59,793 nt of DNA from an uncultured Campylobacter sp. (GTDB taxonomy: Bacteria > Campylobacterota > Campylobacteria > Campylobacterales > Campylobacteraceae), in NCBI RefSeq assembly GCF_938045345.1, contig NZ_CALIMS010000050.1, forward strand, positions 1-59,793, read 5' to 3'. Below the pieces are notes generated by a model, which worked only from the letters and a program-made list of their open reading frames with translations, was not told where the DNA came from and ran no database searches. The position numbers were made by a program, and so were the translations under genes. Shown here in pieces: positions 8,646 through 17,087 of the stretch. How positions within the stretch are numbered: position 1 is the first letter of the stretch; every line of letters begins with the position of its first letter.

Positions 8646-9287
8646 GCGGCGCGAAATTTGCGCTAGCTCGCGGAATTTCTATGCAGGCTTGTAAAATTTA
8701 CGCGGGCAGAATTCATGCCAAAATTTAGTCCGAAATCCTTATAGCTTCGCTCGTGAGGCTATAAGGGCGTCGGTTTTTACGAACCGGCGCGCAGGGCGGG
8801 TTTAAAAAGACCCGCCGCCGATCATCTCATCTTACAAAAATCGCTTTTCGCAAAACCTATGTCCATTTTCTCGCGGGCTAAATTTTGTATGGATTTTCAC
8901 TCGTTAAATTTCATGAGGCGCGTGGCTTTGTGTAAAATTTAAATTTAAAAATTCCGCCACTACGCCGCTGAAATGAAATTTTAATTTATACGCACGGCAA
9001 AATTTACCCAGACCTCTTGCTAAAACGCATCGTTTAAATTTAATTCGGATAAATCTATCTAACCGCCGTTTGATATTGCCGAGCGGAGAGCTTAAATTTA
9101 ATCAAAATTTTAAAGGCGTCGGCGATCTGTGCCGCACCACGCCAACCGCTCGTAGCTACTCGATCTAAATTCGACGCGATTAATTTATCAAACGGGCAAA
9201 TTTAAGCTCCGTCCTGCTCAAAATTTAAAATTCTACGCGCCGTTTAAATTCCGCTTAAATTTTAGCCGCACTTTAAATTTGTCGGAG
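8646..9287. other. Long non-coding region between metB-like gene and polA
   Basis: About 640 bases with no credible gene. The left part carries three adjacent strong hairpins (8737-8816, separate entry). The right part is made of AAATTTAA-type words. The neighbours converge (plus-strand gene on the left, polA on the minus strand), so this is a 3'-3' spacer. Confidence 0.6.
8737..8816 (+). ncRNA. Candidate structured RNA: three consecutive hairpins
   Basis: Hairpin 1 is 8737-8745 paired with 8758-8766 (nine perfect pairs, CCTTATAGC/GCTATAAGG, 12-base loop). Hairpin 2 is 8767-8775 paired with 8782-8790 (nine pairs including one G.U). Hairpin 3 is 8795-8801 paired with 8810-8816 (GGCGGGT/ACCCGCC). 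Hairpins 1 and 2 abut. No U-run follows, so this is not a standard intrinsic terminator. It could be the 3' UTR of the trans-sulfuration mRNA, an independent small RNA, or an end-protecting structure for the convergent transcripts. The strand is assumed. Confidence 0.4.
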
Positions 9288-12104
9288 CTACTTCAGCTCG
9301 CCCCAGCGCTTGGCGATGTTTAGGCTAGTCTTTAGCGGTACATTTAGGCTCGCCGCACTTTGCATTATCTCCTGCGCGCGCTCGCCGAAGCTCTGCGCCG
9401 CCTCGTCCCGCACCTCGAAGATCAGCTCGTCGTGGATCTGCAATATCAGCCGCGCCTCATCGTTTAACAGCGGCGAAATCTCAACCATCGCCTTTTTGAT
9501 GATATCGGCGGCGGAGCCTTGAAATTTCGTATTCACCGCCTCGCGCTCGTAGCTTGCATAGACCATGTTGTTTCGCGCGTTTGCGAAATCGAAATAGCGC
9601 CTACGCCCAAAAAGCGTGCTTACGTAGCCGCCTTCTTTCGCGTCCGATTTTATGCTTTGCAAAAACTCCTTGATCGTGGAAAACGCCGCGAAATAGCGCT
9701 CGATATAGCTCTTCGCCTCGGCGCGCGCGATGCCTAGGCTATCGCTTAGCTTGCCCGCGCCCATGCCGTAGATGAGGCCGAAATTTATACTCTTTGCGAT
9801 CGTGCGGTGCGCGGGCTGCGCGTCGCCGAAAATGCTAATCGCCGTGCGCGCGTGAATGTCCTCATCCGCCCTAAACGCCGCCAAAAGCGCAGGATCGCGC
9901 GAAAAGTGCGCGAGCAGGCGCAGCTCGATCTGCGAGTAATCAAGCGAGATCAGCGAGTAGCCCCCCTCTGCTAGGAAGCAGTCCCGCACGTCCTTCGCAA
10001 ACGTGCCGCGCGCGGGGATATTTTGCAGGTTCGGATTTTTGCTCGCTAGCCGCCCGGTGGCCGTGCCGGTCTGCAAGAAATTCGATCTGACGCGGTTTTG
10101 CGGATCGGCCAGAGCAAGCTGTAGCAGCGGCTCGCAGTAGGTGCTTTGCAGCTTAAACAGCTCGCGGTAGTCTAAAATTTTACCCACCGCAGGATGCAGC
10201 GCCGTAAGATCCTTTAGCACGCTTTCGTCGGTGCTATAGCCCGTCTTGGTGCGCTTCGCCGCAGGAAGTCCTAGCCGCTCGAAAAGCACGGCGCCGAGCT
10301 GAGCGGGAGAGTTGATGTTAAACTGCTCGCCGCAAAGCTCGTAAATTTCATCGGTGAGCTCTCGCAGGGACTTTTCGTTGCGCGCGATTAGGCGCTTTAT
10401 CATCTCCGCGTCTATCTTGATGCCGCATCTTTGCATCTGCCAAAGTACCCGCACGAATGGAAACTCAAGCTCCTGCGCGAGCTTAAAAAGCGCAGGCTCA
10501 AGCAGCCCCTTTAACTTAAAATACAGCCTCAGCGTCACCCATGCATCCTCGCTCGCGTAGATCGTAGCGGCGTCCAGCTCCACGGAGGCGAAGGTCTCGC
10601 CCTTTTTGACGACATCGCCGAAATGCACGGTCTCATACCCAAGATATCGCGGCGATATAGAGTCCATCCCCACGGCGTTTGCGGGATCGAGCAGCCACGC
10701 TAGCACCATCGTATCGGCAAAGCGCGCGGGCGGCTCGATATTAAAATTATTTTTCACGATCTCAAAATCGTATTTTAAATTTTGCCCCACTACATAACCG
10801 CGAAACAGCGAGCTGATCGCGGCCTTTGCGGCGTCCGAAGAAATTTGAGCCGGAGCGCCCAAATAGCTATGCGCGAGCGGAACATAATAGGCGCACTCCT
10901 CGTTAAACGCAAACGAAAAGCCCACGATCTTGGCGCTTTTGCTATCGACGCTAGTGGTTTCCGTATCGAAGCTCACCAAGGTCTCGGCGCTGACGCCATC
11001 GCACAGCCTCGCAAGCTCCGCGGCATCGGTAATGCAAATAGGCTCAAATGGCGTTTTAAAAGCGCTCTCGCAGCTTTGCCCGCCGCAAGCGGAGCCGCCC
11101 GGGATAGAATTTTGCCCCTCTAGCCCCCCTACGACAGCGTCCAAGATAGAGCCACCGCGAGACGGCTCTGCGCCGAAACCTTTGCCGCCCGCGCCCAAAA
11201 CGGAGCTTTTTGCGCCCGCGCTTTTGCCCTCGCTCCAAAGATCAAGTCCGTTCTGCTCTTGCAAGCTTAACGCGGACAGCAGTCTGTTTAGCGCGTAATC
11301 TTTTAAAATTTCGCGGATTTTAAAAAGCGGATTTTGTTGCGGAAATTTCGCGTCCTCTAAAGGCGGGATTTCCAGCTCGTCGTAAAGCGTAGCCAGGCGC
11401 TTGCTTATATAGGCGCTCTGCTTCCCTTCTATCAGATACTCGCGCTGTTTGTTTTGCGGCAGGCGGTCTAAATTTGAATAAATTGCGTCGAGCGAGCCCC
11501 ATTCGTCCAAAAGCTTCTTCGCTCCCTTGTCGCCGATACCGCGCACGCCCGGGATATTATCGGCGCTGTCGCCGCAGATCGCCAAAAAATCCACGATCTG
11601 CTCGGGATAGACGCCGTAGCGCTGCAAGCACTCCTCTCTTCCGTAAAGCATCTTTTTGCCGTGGCTGTAAATTTTAACGTTTTCGCCGATGAGCTGATAC
11701 AGGTCCTTGTCAGAGGTAACGATATTGATTTTATGCGTGGCGCCGTGCTTTTTAACGACGCTTGCGATGAGATCGTCCGCCTCGTAACCCTCGCGTCCGA
11801 GCGAGTAAAGCCCCATCTTTTCGATCATCTCGATGCAGACCGGTAGCTGCTGCAAAAGCGCGGGCGGCGGGGCTTGGCGGTTGGTTTTGTAGTTCGGATC
11901 GATATCCGAGCGGAAGGTCTTGCCCTTGCTATCCAGAGCGAAAATTATATAATCGCTCTTAAATTCCTTCGAAAGATTTGCGATGAAGCTCGCAAATCCG
12001 CTCACCATGCCGCTGGGTTTGCCGTCTTTGGTCTTAAGCCCGCTCATAGCGTAGTAGAGCCTGAAAAAAAAGCCGAACGTATCGATGATCGTGATGGTCT
12101 GCAT
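9288..12104 (-). CDS. polA: DNA polymerase I
   Basis: Replication/repair polymerase of 938 aa. Residues 1-290 are the 5'-3' nuclease, with DTFGFFFRLYYAM and the H3TH segment DNIPGVRGIGDKGAKKLL. About residues 293-350 form an extra low-complexity Gly/Ser/Ala-rich linker. The 3'-5' exonuclease follows with Exo I intact (DTET at 380-383). The palm/fingers motifs are present: A, LDYSQIELRLLAH; B, KSINFGLIYGMG; C, QIHDELIFE. Exonuclease and polymerase residues look active. The minus-strand ATG has GAGG upstream. It diverges from the DUF2249 gene. Confidence 0.98.
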   Translation of the reverse strand: MQTITIIDTFGFFFRLYYAMSGLKTKDGKPSGMVSGFASFIANLSKEFKSDYIIFALDSKGKTFRSDIDPNYKTNRQAPPPALLQQLPVCIEMIEKMGLYSLGREGYEADDLIASVVKKHGATHKINIVTSDKDLYQLIGENVKIYSHGKKMLYGREECLQRYGVYPEQIVDFLAICGDSADNIPGVRGIGDKGAKKLLDEWGSLDAIYSNLDRLPQNKQREYLIEGKQSAYISKRLATLYDELEIPPLEDAKFPQQNPLFKIREILKDYALNRLLSALSLQEQNGLDLWSEGKSAGAKSSVLGAGGKGFGAEPSRGGSILDAVVGGLEGQNSIPGGSACGGQSCESAFKTPFEPICITDAAELARLCDGVSAETLVSFDTETTSVDSKSAKIVGFSFAFNEECAYYVPLAHSYLGAPAQISSDAAKAAISSLFRGYVVGQNLKYDFEIVKNNFNIEPPARFADTMVLAWLLDPANAVGMDSISPRYLGYETVHFGDVVKKGETFASVELDAATIYASEDAWVTLRLYFKLKGLLEPALFKLAQELEFPFVRVLWQMQRCGIKIDAEMIKRLIARNEKSLRELTDEIYELCGEQFNINSPAQLGAVLFERLGLPAAKRTKTGYSTDESVLKDLTALHPAVGKILDYRELFKLQSTYCEPLLQLALADPQNRVRSNFLQTGTATGRLASKNPNLQNIPARGTFAKDVRDCFLAEGGYSLISLDYSQIELRLLAHFSRDPALLAAFRADEDIHARTAISIFGDAQPAHRTIAKSINFGLIYGMGAGKLSDSLGIARAEAKSYIERYFAAFSTIKEFLQSIKSDAKEGGYVSTLFGRRRYFDFANARNNMVYASYEREAVNTKFQGSAADIIKKAMVEISPLLNDEARLILQIHDELIFEVRDEAAQSFGERAQEIMQSAASLNVPLKTSLNIAKRWGELK

Positions 12105-12214
12105 AATGGTCCTCGGATTTAAAATTTTAACGCGTAGTGTATTAAAATTCGGCTAAATTTACAAATTCCGAATAGGACTTGACCTGCCTCATTTCAAAAT
12201 TTTAAAATTTGCTA

Positions 12215-12220
12215 TATAAT
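12215..12220 (+). promoter_or_regulatory. Putative -10 box for the DUF2249 operon
   Basis: GCTATATAATCGCGC contains TATAAT 29 bases before the ATG of the DUF2249 gene. The downstream AAAAAAGGATCAAGT gives a ribosome site. Confidence 0.5.
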
Positions 12221-12248
12221 CGCGCGAAATTTTAAAAAAGGATCAAGT

Positions 12249-12593
12249 ATGGATTTTTTCACAGACTGGCAGGAATTCGACGCGGCGGGCGCTACGTTGA
12301 AATTTTACAAAAAATCGCAAGGCGGCGTGGAGTACATCGGCTTTGATTCGCGCAAATGCATTCCGCCCGAGCCTATGGTAAATGCGCTGGTGGCGCTAAA
12401 TTTCGTAAAAGACGGCACCAAAAAGGTCGTCATGGTAAATCATAAATTCCCAATGGGGCTGATCCCAAAAATCGAGTCTAAATTTGACATAGTGCGCGAG
12501 GATCTGGACGGCGACGCGGTCAAGCTCACCATCAGCCTAAAACCGGGCGCGGTCAATGAGGGCTTCGATACCGACGCGAAGTGCCACGGCTAG
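12249..12593 (+). CDS. DUF2249-like small protein
   Basis: A 114-aa soluble protein with no signal peptide. Its centre reads F-D-x-R-K-C-I-P-P-E-P-M-V, followed by ALVALNFVKDGTKKVVM, NHKFPMGLIPKI and a C-terminal strand. This matches my recollection of the DUF2249 pattern (D-x-R-x(n)-PPPEPM...H-P-x-x-L) seen in small proteins linked to nitrogen-oxide and metal-sulfur genes. A Cys in the PPEPM loop and another near the C-terminus (AKCHG) could bind metal. It is the first gene of a three-gene run with a membrane protein and a DUF59 protein. Function unknown; redox or metal handling is inference. Confidence 0.65.
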   Translation: MDFFTDWQEFDAAGATLKFYKKSQGGVEYIGFDSRKCIPPEPMVNALVALNFVKDGTKKVVMVNHKFPMGLIPKIESKFDIVREDLDGDAVKLTISLKPGAVNEGFDTDAKCHG

Positions 12594-12611
12594 AATAGCT
12601 TTAAAATTTAG

Positions 12612-13787
12612 ATGAATATCACGACCTTTTCGCCGCCGTTTCGCATCGTAGGCGGCTATTTCATCTGCGGCTTTATCTTTTTGCTTCTAAGCGCGGCGAG
12701 CTTTTTAAAGGCCGATTTCGGCGCGATCCAGGCGCCGCAGACGGCGAGCTTCTTTCATGTATTTTTGCTGGGTTTCGTAATCAGCATAATCATCGGAGCG
12801 CTCTATCAGCTTACTTCGGTCATTATACAAAAGGAATTTTTCACCGTCAAATTTGCGTTTTTAAATCTCCTCGCCTACGGCGCGGGCGTGGCGCTGCTAA
12901 GCGCGGGATTGCTGCTTTCAAGCATCCCTTTGATGCACGCAGGCGGCGCCGTTTTGCTGCTTAGCCTATTTTATTTTACGATCTGCTACGCGCTAAGCTT
13001 CATCGGCACGCCCAAATGGAGCTTCCCCGCCGTTGCGCTTGCGATCTCGGCTGCGTTTTTGGCGGTAGGGATCAGCCTTGGCTTCGCGCTCGTGCTAGCG
13101 CTTAGCGGCGTGGAGATTTTCGGAGTATATTTTTCAGAAATTTTATCCTATCACATATACTTCGTGCTGGGCTTTGTGTTTTTCGTCATCGTAGGCGCTG
13201 CATGCGTGCTGCTGCCGATGTTTAGCCTGGCGCACGATCTAAGCTTCGCGCTAGCAAAAGCTTCACTGGCGCTGTATCTGCTCGCGGGGCCGTTTTTGCT
13301 AAAAGATTTTGGAATTTTCATCGCCTTTGCCGCGCTTGCGAGCTTTGTGGCTCAGGCGATCTATATCCTAGCCAGGCGGGTGCGAAAAGCGATCGATTAT
13401 TGGAATTTAAACGTCTATATCTCGCTGGCGGCTCTGGGCTTTAGCGCGGCATTTTGGCTCGCAGGTCGCGCGGATTTGGCGGCGTTTTGGCTGCTATACG
13501 GCTTTTTATTCGCCTTCATCGTCGCGCACCTTTATAAAATCGCGCCCTTTCTCATCTGGTATCACTACGTCTCGCCCTTCGTCGGCAAGCGCAAAATCCC
13601 TATGCTAGAGGATATGATAATCAAAAAGATCGCCTACGCAGCCTGCGTGCCGAACGTCTTAGCGCTTGCGTGCGCGAGCCTTGGAGCGCTAACGCCTGCG
13701 GTGATCTTGCAAGCAGCAAGCATAATTTTGGTGCTAATCAACACCGTAAATATCTTTAACTACATAAAATTCGGAGAGGAAAAATGA
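12612..13787 (+). CDS. Polytopic membrane protein with conserved-looking histidines
   Basis: A 391-aa, very hydrophobic protein with about 11-12 predicted membrane helices. Candidate metal/heme ligands in or near helices include the H in SFFHVFLLGF, the H in SYHIYFVLGF and the HLYKIAPFLIWYHYVSP segment. The overall look resembles NnrS-like or cytochrome-oxidase-subunit-I-like proteins, but I see no diagnostic HExxH or full heme-copper motif. It sits 18 bases behind the DUF2249 gene and its stop overlaps the DUF59 gene by four bases, so the three form one operon. A role in NO/heme/copper homeostasis is a hypothesis only. Confidence 0.7.
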   Translation: MNITTFSPPFRIVGGYFICGFIFLLLSAASFLKADFGAIQAPQTASFFHVFLLGFVISIIIGALYQLTSVIIQKEFFTVKFAFLNLLAYGAGVALLSAGLLLSSIPLMHAGGAVLLLSLFYFTICYALSFIGTPKWSFPAVALAISAAFLAVGISLGFALVLALSGVEIFGVYFSEILSYHIYFVLGFVFFVIVGAACVLLPMFSLAHDLSFALAKASLALYLLAGPFLLKDFGIFIAFAALASFVAQAIYILARRVRKAIDYWNLNVYISLAALGFSAAFWLAGRADLAAFWLLYGFLFAFIVAHLYKIAPFLIWYHYVSPFVGKRKIPMLEDMIIKKIAYAACVPNVLALACASLGALTPAVILQAASIILVLINTVNIFNYIKFGEEK

Positions 13788-14089
13788 AAGTAACGAAAGA
13801 GCAAATTTACGACGCGCTTCGCGCCGTTGTCGATCCCGAGGTGGGCTTTGACGTCGTGTCGCTGGGGCTCATTTATGATGTCGCCGTGGACGACGAAAAC
13901 AACGCCAAAGTCACGATGACGCTATCGACTCAGTCGTGCCCGCTGCATGAGATGATGGTGGAATGGGTGCGCGCGGGTGCCGAGAGCGTGGAGGGCGTCG
14001 GCGAAGTGGAGATCGATCTCGTCTTTGAGCCGATGTGGAATATCGATATGGCGGAGGATCACGTCAAAGAAGCGCTCGGTAGATTTTAA
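13784..14089 (+). CDS. DUF59/MIP18-family Fe-S assembly factor
   Basis: A 101-aa cytosolic protein of the PaaD/SufT/MIP18 type. It has the N-terminal helix VTKEQIYDALRAVVDPEVGFDVVSLGLIYDV, where the DPE-x-G/N-x-D-V-x-x-L-GL-Y pattern is diagnostic. The T-x-S-C-P-L segment (STQSCPLHEMM) carries the reactive cysteine. Members help load Fe-S clusters onto client proteins. Its start overlaps the membrane-protein stop (ATGA), suggesting its client is linked to that protein or to the DUF2249 protein. Confidence 0.9.
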   Translation: MKVTKEQIYDALRAVVDPEVGFDVVSLGLIYDVAVDDENNAKVTMTLSTQSCPLHEMMVEWVRAGAESVEGVGEVEIDLVFEPMWNIDMAEDHVKEALGRF

Positions 14090-14164
14090 ACAGCTTTGCC
14101 GCACCCCGCAGTTTAAGCTTTGAAATTCTAAAATTAGACTTAAAATTTATACTTAGGGGCTGCT

Positions 14165-15253
14165 ATGAAAAAATTTACCGACGGCAAGAAAGAGATCCTG
14201 CTTCAAACGCAAGGGCTTAGTTTGATTTCAAAGACGCTACAAAACGGCAAAGAAAGGCTGAGCTCTAAAGAATTCGCAAATTGCGATGCTCTGCAAAAAG
14301 CTTTCGTAAAAAAGCAAGTTGATGCCCTAAAAAAGGGCTTCATCTATGAAAACAAAAAAGCGAAATTCGGCGAGGCACTAGCGCATGCCTATATCGGCGG
14401 CGGATACAGCGGAGCGCTTGGATTTGCCGAGTTTGAGGATAAATTTTACGTCTATAAATGTAATTTTGACGAACACGGCTGCGATTATTTAATCGTGTTG
14501 GACGGCGAACTAAGAACTCTTGCGCAAATTGAGCTACCAAAAATTTTAGCGTGGAAAATGACCGCCACCAAAAAAGCTTTAGTGCTTGATTTGGACCACG
14601 AATTCTTTCTTTTTGATGGAGAAAAATTCAACAAGCTTTTTGAAGCCTGGGGTATCACAGGAGGAGGCTTTAGTTCTACTCTAAGCGGCAACGGCGAAAT
14701 TCTAGCCTGCGGCACAGATGGAATTTTAGCTTTCGGAAGCGACAAGAAGCTAAAATTTAAAACGGATTTTTCGGCAAAAGCAATAGGCTTCGGCAATAAA
14801 ATTTGCGTAGCCTGTGGGGATGAATGCGGCAAAAATATCGCCAGGCTCTACCGCCTAAAAGACTTCGCCGAGCTTTGCCGTATCGAATGCGACGTGGGCT
14901 ATATCCACTCCCTAAACGTGGGGCTTATCAAAAATGACACGATTTTGATCGTAAATAACGGCTTTGATGAGCTGTATTTTTGGGACGTCGCAAGCAAAAA
15001 GCGTCTAAGCGCACCAAAAAACTTGCCAAGAAGCGTAATGAGGTTTGCCGCAAACGATCAAATTTTTCTTACGTATTTTTACGGTGGATTTAAAGCATTC
15101 AGCTTAGAGGATTTTCGCCTCTTAGGCGAGTTTGAATGTGAGCACTGCGTCAAAACTGCTGCTATTGAAATCGCAGGCGAGCGCCTTTACGTCCGCACCG
15201 ACTACGGATTTTTTAGCGTCTATTCTTTAGCCAAGAATGGAATTAAAATTTAA
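14165..15253 (+). CDS. WGR-like domain plus beta-propeller-like protein
   Basis: A 362-aa soluble protein with no signal peptide. Residues 1-62 resemble a WGR domain (KKFTDGKKEILLQTQGLSL..., then SSKEFANCDALQKAFVKKQVDALKKGF, ending in an aromatic pair). The rest has repeated short beta-strand units of about 40 residues with hydrophobic doublets (for example YLIVLDG, KALVLDLDHEFFLFDG, ACGTDGILAFGSD), as in WD40/PQQ-like propellers. Some bacterial WGR proteins of the MolR type have comparable architecture. The AGGGG(C)T ribosome site is weak. It is 75 bases behind the DUF59 gene and may be a separate unit. No function assigned. Confidence 0.6.
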   Translation: MKKFTDGKKEILLQTQGLSLISKTLQNGKERLSSKEFANCDALQKAFVKKQVDALKKGFIYENKKAKFGEALAHAYIGGGYSGALGFAEFEDKFYVYKCNFDEHGCDYLIVLDGELRTLAQIELPKILAWKMTATKKALVLDLDHEFFLFDGEKFNKLFEAWGITGGGFSSTLSGNGEILACGTDGILAFGSDKKLKFKTDFSAKAIGFGNKICVACGDECGKNIARLYRLKDFAELCRIECDVGYIHSLNVGLIKNDTILIVNNGFDELYFWDVASKKRLSAPKNLPRSVMRFAANDQIFLTYFYGGFKAFSLEDFRLLGEFECEHCVKTAAIEIAGERLYVRTDYGFFSVYSLAKNGIKI

Positions 15254-15349
15254 AAAGCGCTATTGATAGGGATTTATCGCCCGCTTCAAGCTCCTAAAAT
15301 TAAACGAACTCCGCCCGCCTTAAGCTTGCGCGACAAGTAGGGGCGCTAT

Positions 15350-16792
15350 TTAAAGGAATTTTATCGCAAAAATTGCGGGCTTTGAGAGCTTTTTAAGGCT
15401 TCCTTTAAGCATTATCAAATTATCCGCGCCGGAGATTTTAAGAGTGGAATTTTCAAAGTTAAATTCTAAATTTTTTAGCGCGTTTTCGCTTAAGAGGCGC
15501 GCAAGCTCCAAAATATAGCTGAGCCAGGCAAGCTTGCCGGCGTCCGGCAAAATCGCGCTCAAAGGCGCGAACGTAGCTCCCAGCTCGCGCTTTCCGTGCA
15601 TCGAGATGATCGCGGCTATGAGTGCCTTTTCTTTGTGCGTCGTGCGGTAGTTCAGCCCGCCGAGCACCATATCCGCGCTGGTTTCGTGCTTGGCATAAAA
15701 ACCGATCGCCCGCCCGATCTCGCAAAGCGATGCCGCGGTCTGCAGGATTTTAATATATTTTTCGCCCAAGTCGTGTAGAGGCGATAGCGCGCAAAACAGC
15801 ACCTTTGCGAACTTAGGAGCCTCGCTGGGCTCGGAAGCGAAGCGATCTTTAAGGCTTCTTAGGCTCGGATTAAAGCCTCTAGGCAGGTTTGCGCCGCGCA
15901 GAATCGAGCTTAAAAACGCCCCCTCACGCACTCCTACGCCGCTGGTGATGATCTTTTTCGCCCCTAGGCGCCTTACGATCTTATCAAAGATGATAGCGCC
16001 CTCTCTTATCGTGTCGTAGCGGTCTTTTTTGATCGGGAATTTCGCCAGATCAAGCGTCTTTGCGCTCATCAGCTTGGCAAAAAATGGCGCGTATTTTTCG
16101 TAATCGTAACTGAAATTATGCACTATTTTTAGCGGGTGGTTTTGCAGGCTCATCACGGCGCCCGATAGCGCTCGCGCAGAGCCGCCCATTACGATTAAAT
16201 TTTGCGTGCGAAACTCGGTGCCTACTTGCGAGATCGCGTTATTTATGTATTTCTCTAGCCCCTTCGTGTCGCCGCGATCGAAAAACAGCTCCTTTAGCCG
16301 CACCGTGCCTAAATTTAGAGAAATTTTATTTTCTATCCTGCCGTTTTTTATGTAAGCAAGCTCGGTCGAGCCGCCGCCGATGTCCAGCGTAACGCCCTCG
16401 TAAAAGTCGCTAAGCAAATTCTGCGCCGCATAGGCGCCTAGATACGCCTCCATCTGCCCGTCTATCTTGCGGATCGTGATGCCCGTTTGCTTGCGGACGA
16501 GATTTATAAACTCGGCTCCGTTTGGCGCATCGCGAAGCGCAGATGTACCGATGCAAAGCACGCGCTTGGCCTTGTAATTGCATACGAGGGTTTTAAATTT
16601 TTTAAACGCCAGCAGGCATTTTTGCATCGCTTCGGTGGTTAAAATTCCGCCGTTTTCGTAGGCGCCTTCGCCTAGTCGGATCTTGATCTTGTGCTCGGCC
16701 AAGATAAAAAACCCGAGCCTGCTCGTGCGCTCGAAAATCACGGCTCTGGCGGAATTTGAGCCCAGATCTATGACTGCGACGCGCTTGGGCAT
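15350..16792 (-). CDS. ppx: Exopolyphosphatase / pppGpp phosphohydrolase (Ppx/GppA)
   Basis: A 480-aa ASKHA-fold phosphatase. The N-terminal phosphate-1 motif is VAVIDLGSNSARAVIFE, the second is TLDIGGGSTELAYI near residue 135, and GVGVREGAFLS lies near residue 300. A C-terminal HD-like helical region of ~170 residues follows. It hydrolyses polyphosphate and/or pppGpp and so links phosphate status to stringent control. Its start lies directly behind the fdxB stop, an arrangement I recall from C. jejuni (Cj0353c-fdxB). GppA versus Ppx activity cannot be told from sequence. Confidence 0.92.
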   Translation of the reverse strand: MPKRVAVIDLGSNSARAVIFERTSRLGFFILAEHKIKIRLGEGAYENGGILTTEAMQKCLLAFKKFKTLVCNYKAKRVLCIGTSALRDAPNGAEFINLVRKQTGITIRKIDGQMEAYLGAYAAQNLLSDFYEGVTLDIGGGSTELAYIKNGRIENKISLNLGTVRLKELFFDRGDTKGLEKYINNAISQVGTEFRTQNLIVMGGSARALSGAVMSLQNHPLKIVHNFSYDYEKYAPFFAKLMSAKTLDLAKFPIKKDRYDTIREGAIIFDKIVRRLGAKKIITSGVGVREGAFLSSILRGANLPRGFNPSLRSLKDRFASEPSEAPKFAKVLFCALSPLHDLGEKYIKILQTAASLCEIGRAIGFYAKHETSADMVLGGLNYRTTHKEKALIAAIISMHGKRELGATFAPLSAILPDAGKLAWLSYILELARLLSENALKNLEFNFENSTLKISGADNLIMLKGSLKKLSKPAIFAIKFL

Positions 16793-17038
16793 TTAAATTT
16801 CCATATGGACGTGTTTGTATTTCAGCTCGTCTGCCGTCTCGATATTATCGGGATCGGTGATGATGCACTCGACCGGGCAGACCACGATGCAGGCGGGCTC
16901 AGAGTAATCATCTACGCACTCACAGCATCGATCGGCATCTATGATGTATATCGGCTCATCCTCAAAAATCGCTTCATTAGGGCATTCCTCGCGGCAAGCG
17001 TCGCAACTGATGCATTCTTTTGTAATCAACAATGACAT
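16793..17038 (-). CDS. fdxB: 2[4Fe-4S] ferredoxin (FdxB/YfhL type)
   Basis: An 81-aa electron carrier. Cluster I cysteines are C-x2-C-x2-C-x3-CP (CISCDACREECP). Cluster II has the longer C-x2-C-x8-C-x3-CP spacing (CECVDDYSEPACIVVCP), the mark of Alvin-type ferredoxins, with an acidic C-terminal tail containing H and Y residues. It sits between ppx and the sensor kinase. A second ferredoxin of the same spacing (fdxA) is in this window at 31482-31766. Confidence 0.95.
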   Translation of the reverse strand: MSLLITKECISCDACREECPNEAIFEDEPIYIIDADRCCECVDDYSEPACIVVCPVECIITDPDNIETADELKYKHVHMEI

Positions 17039-17087
17039 ATAATTTTACCTTACGAAAAAATTTATGGCGTTTATACCATAAAAAGCT

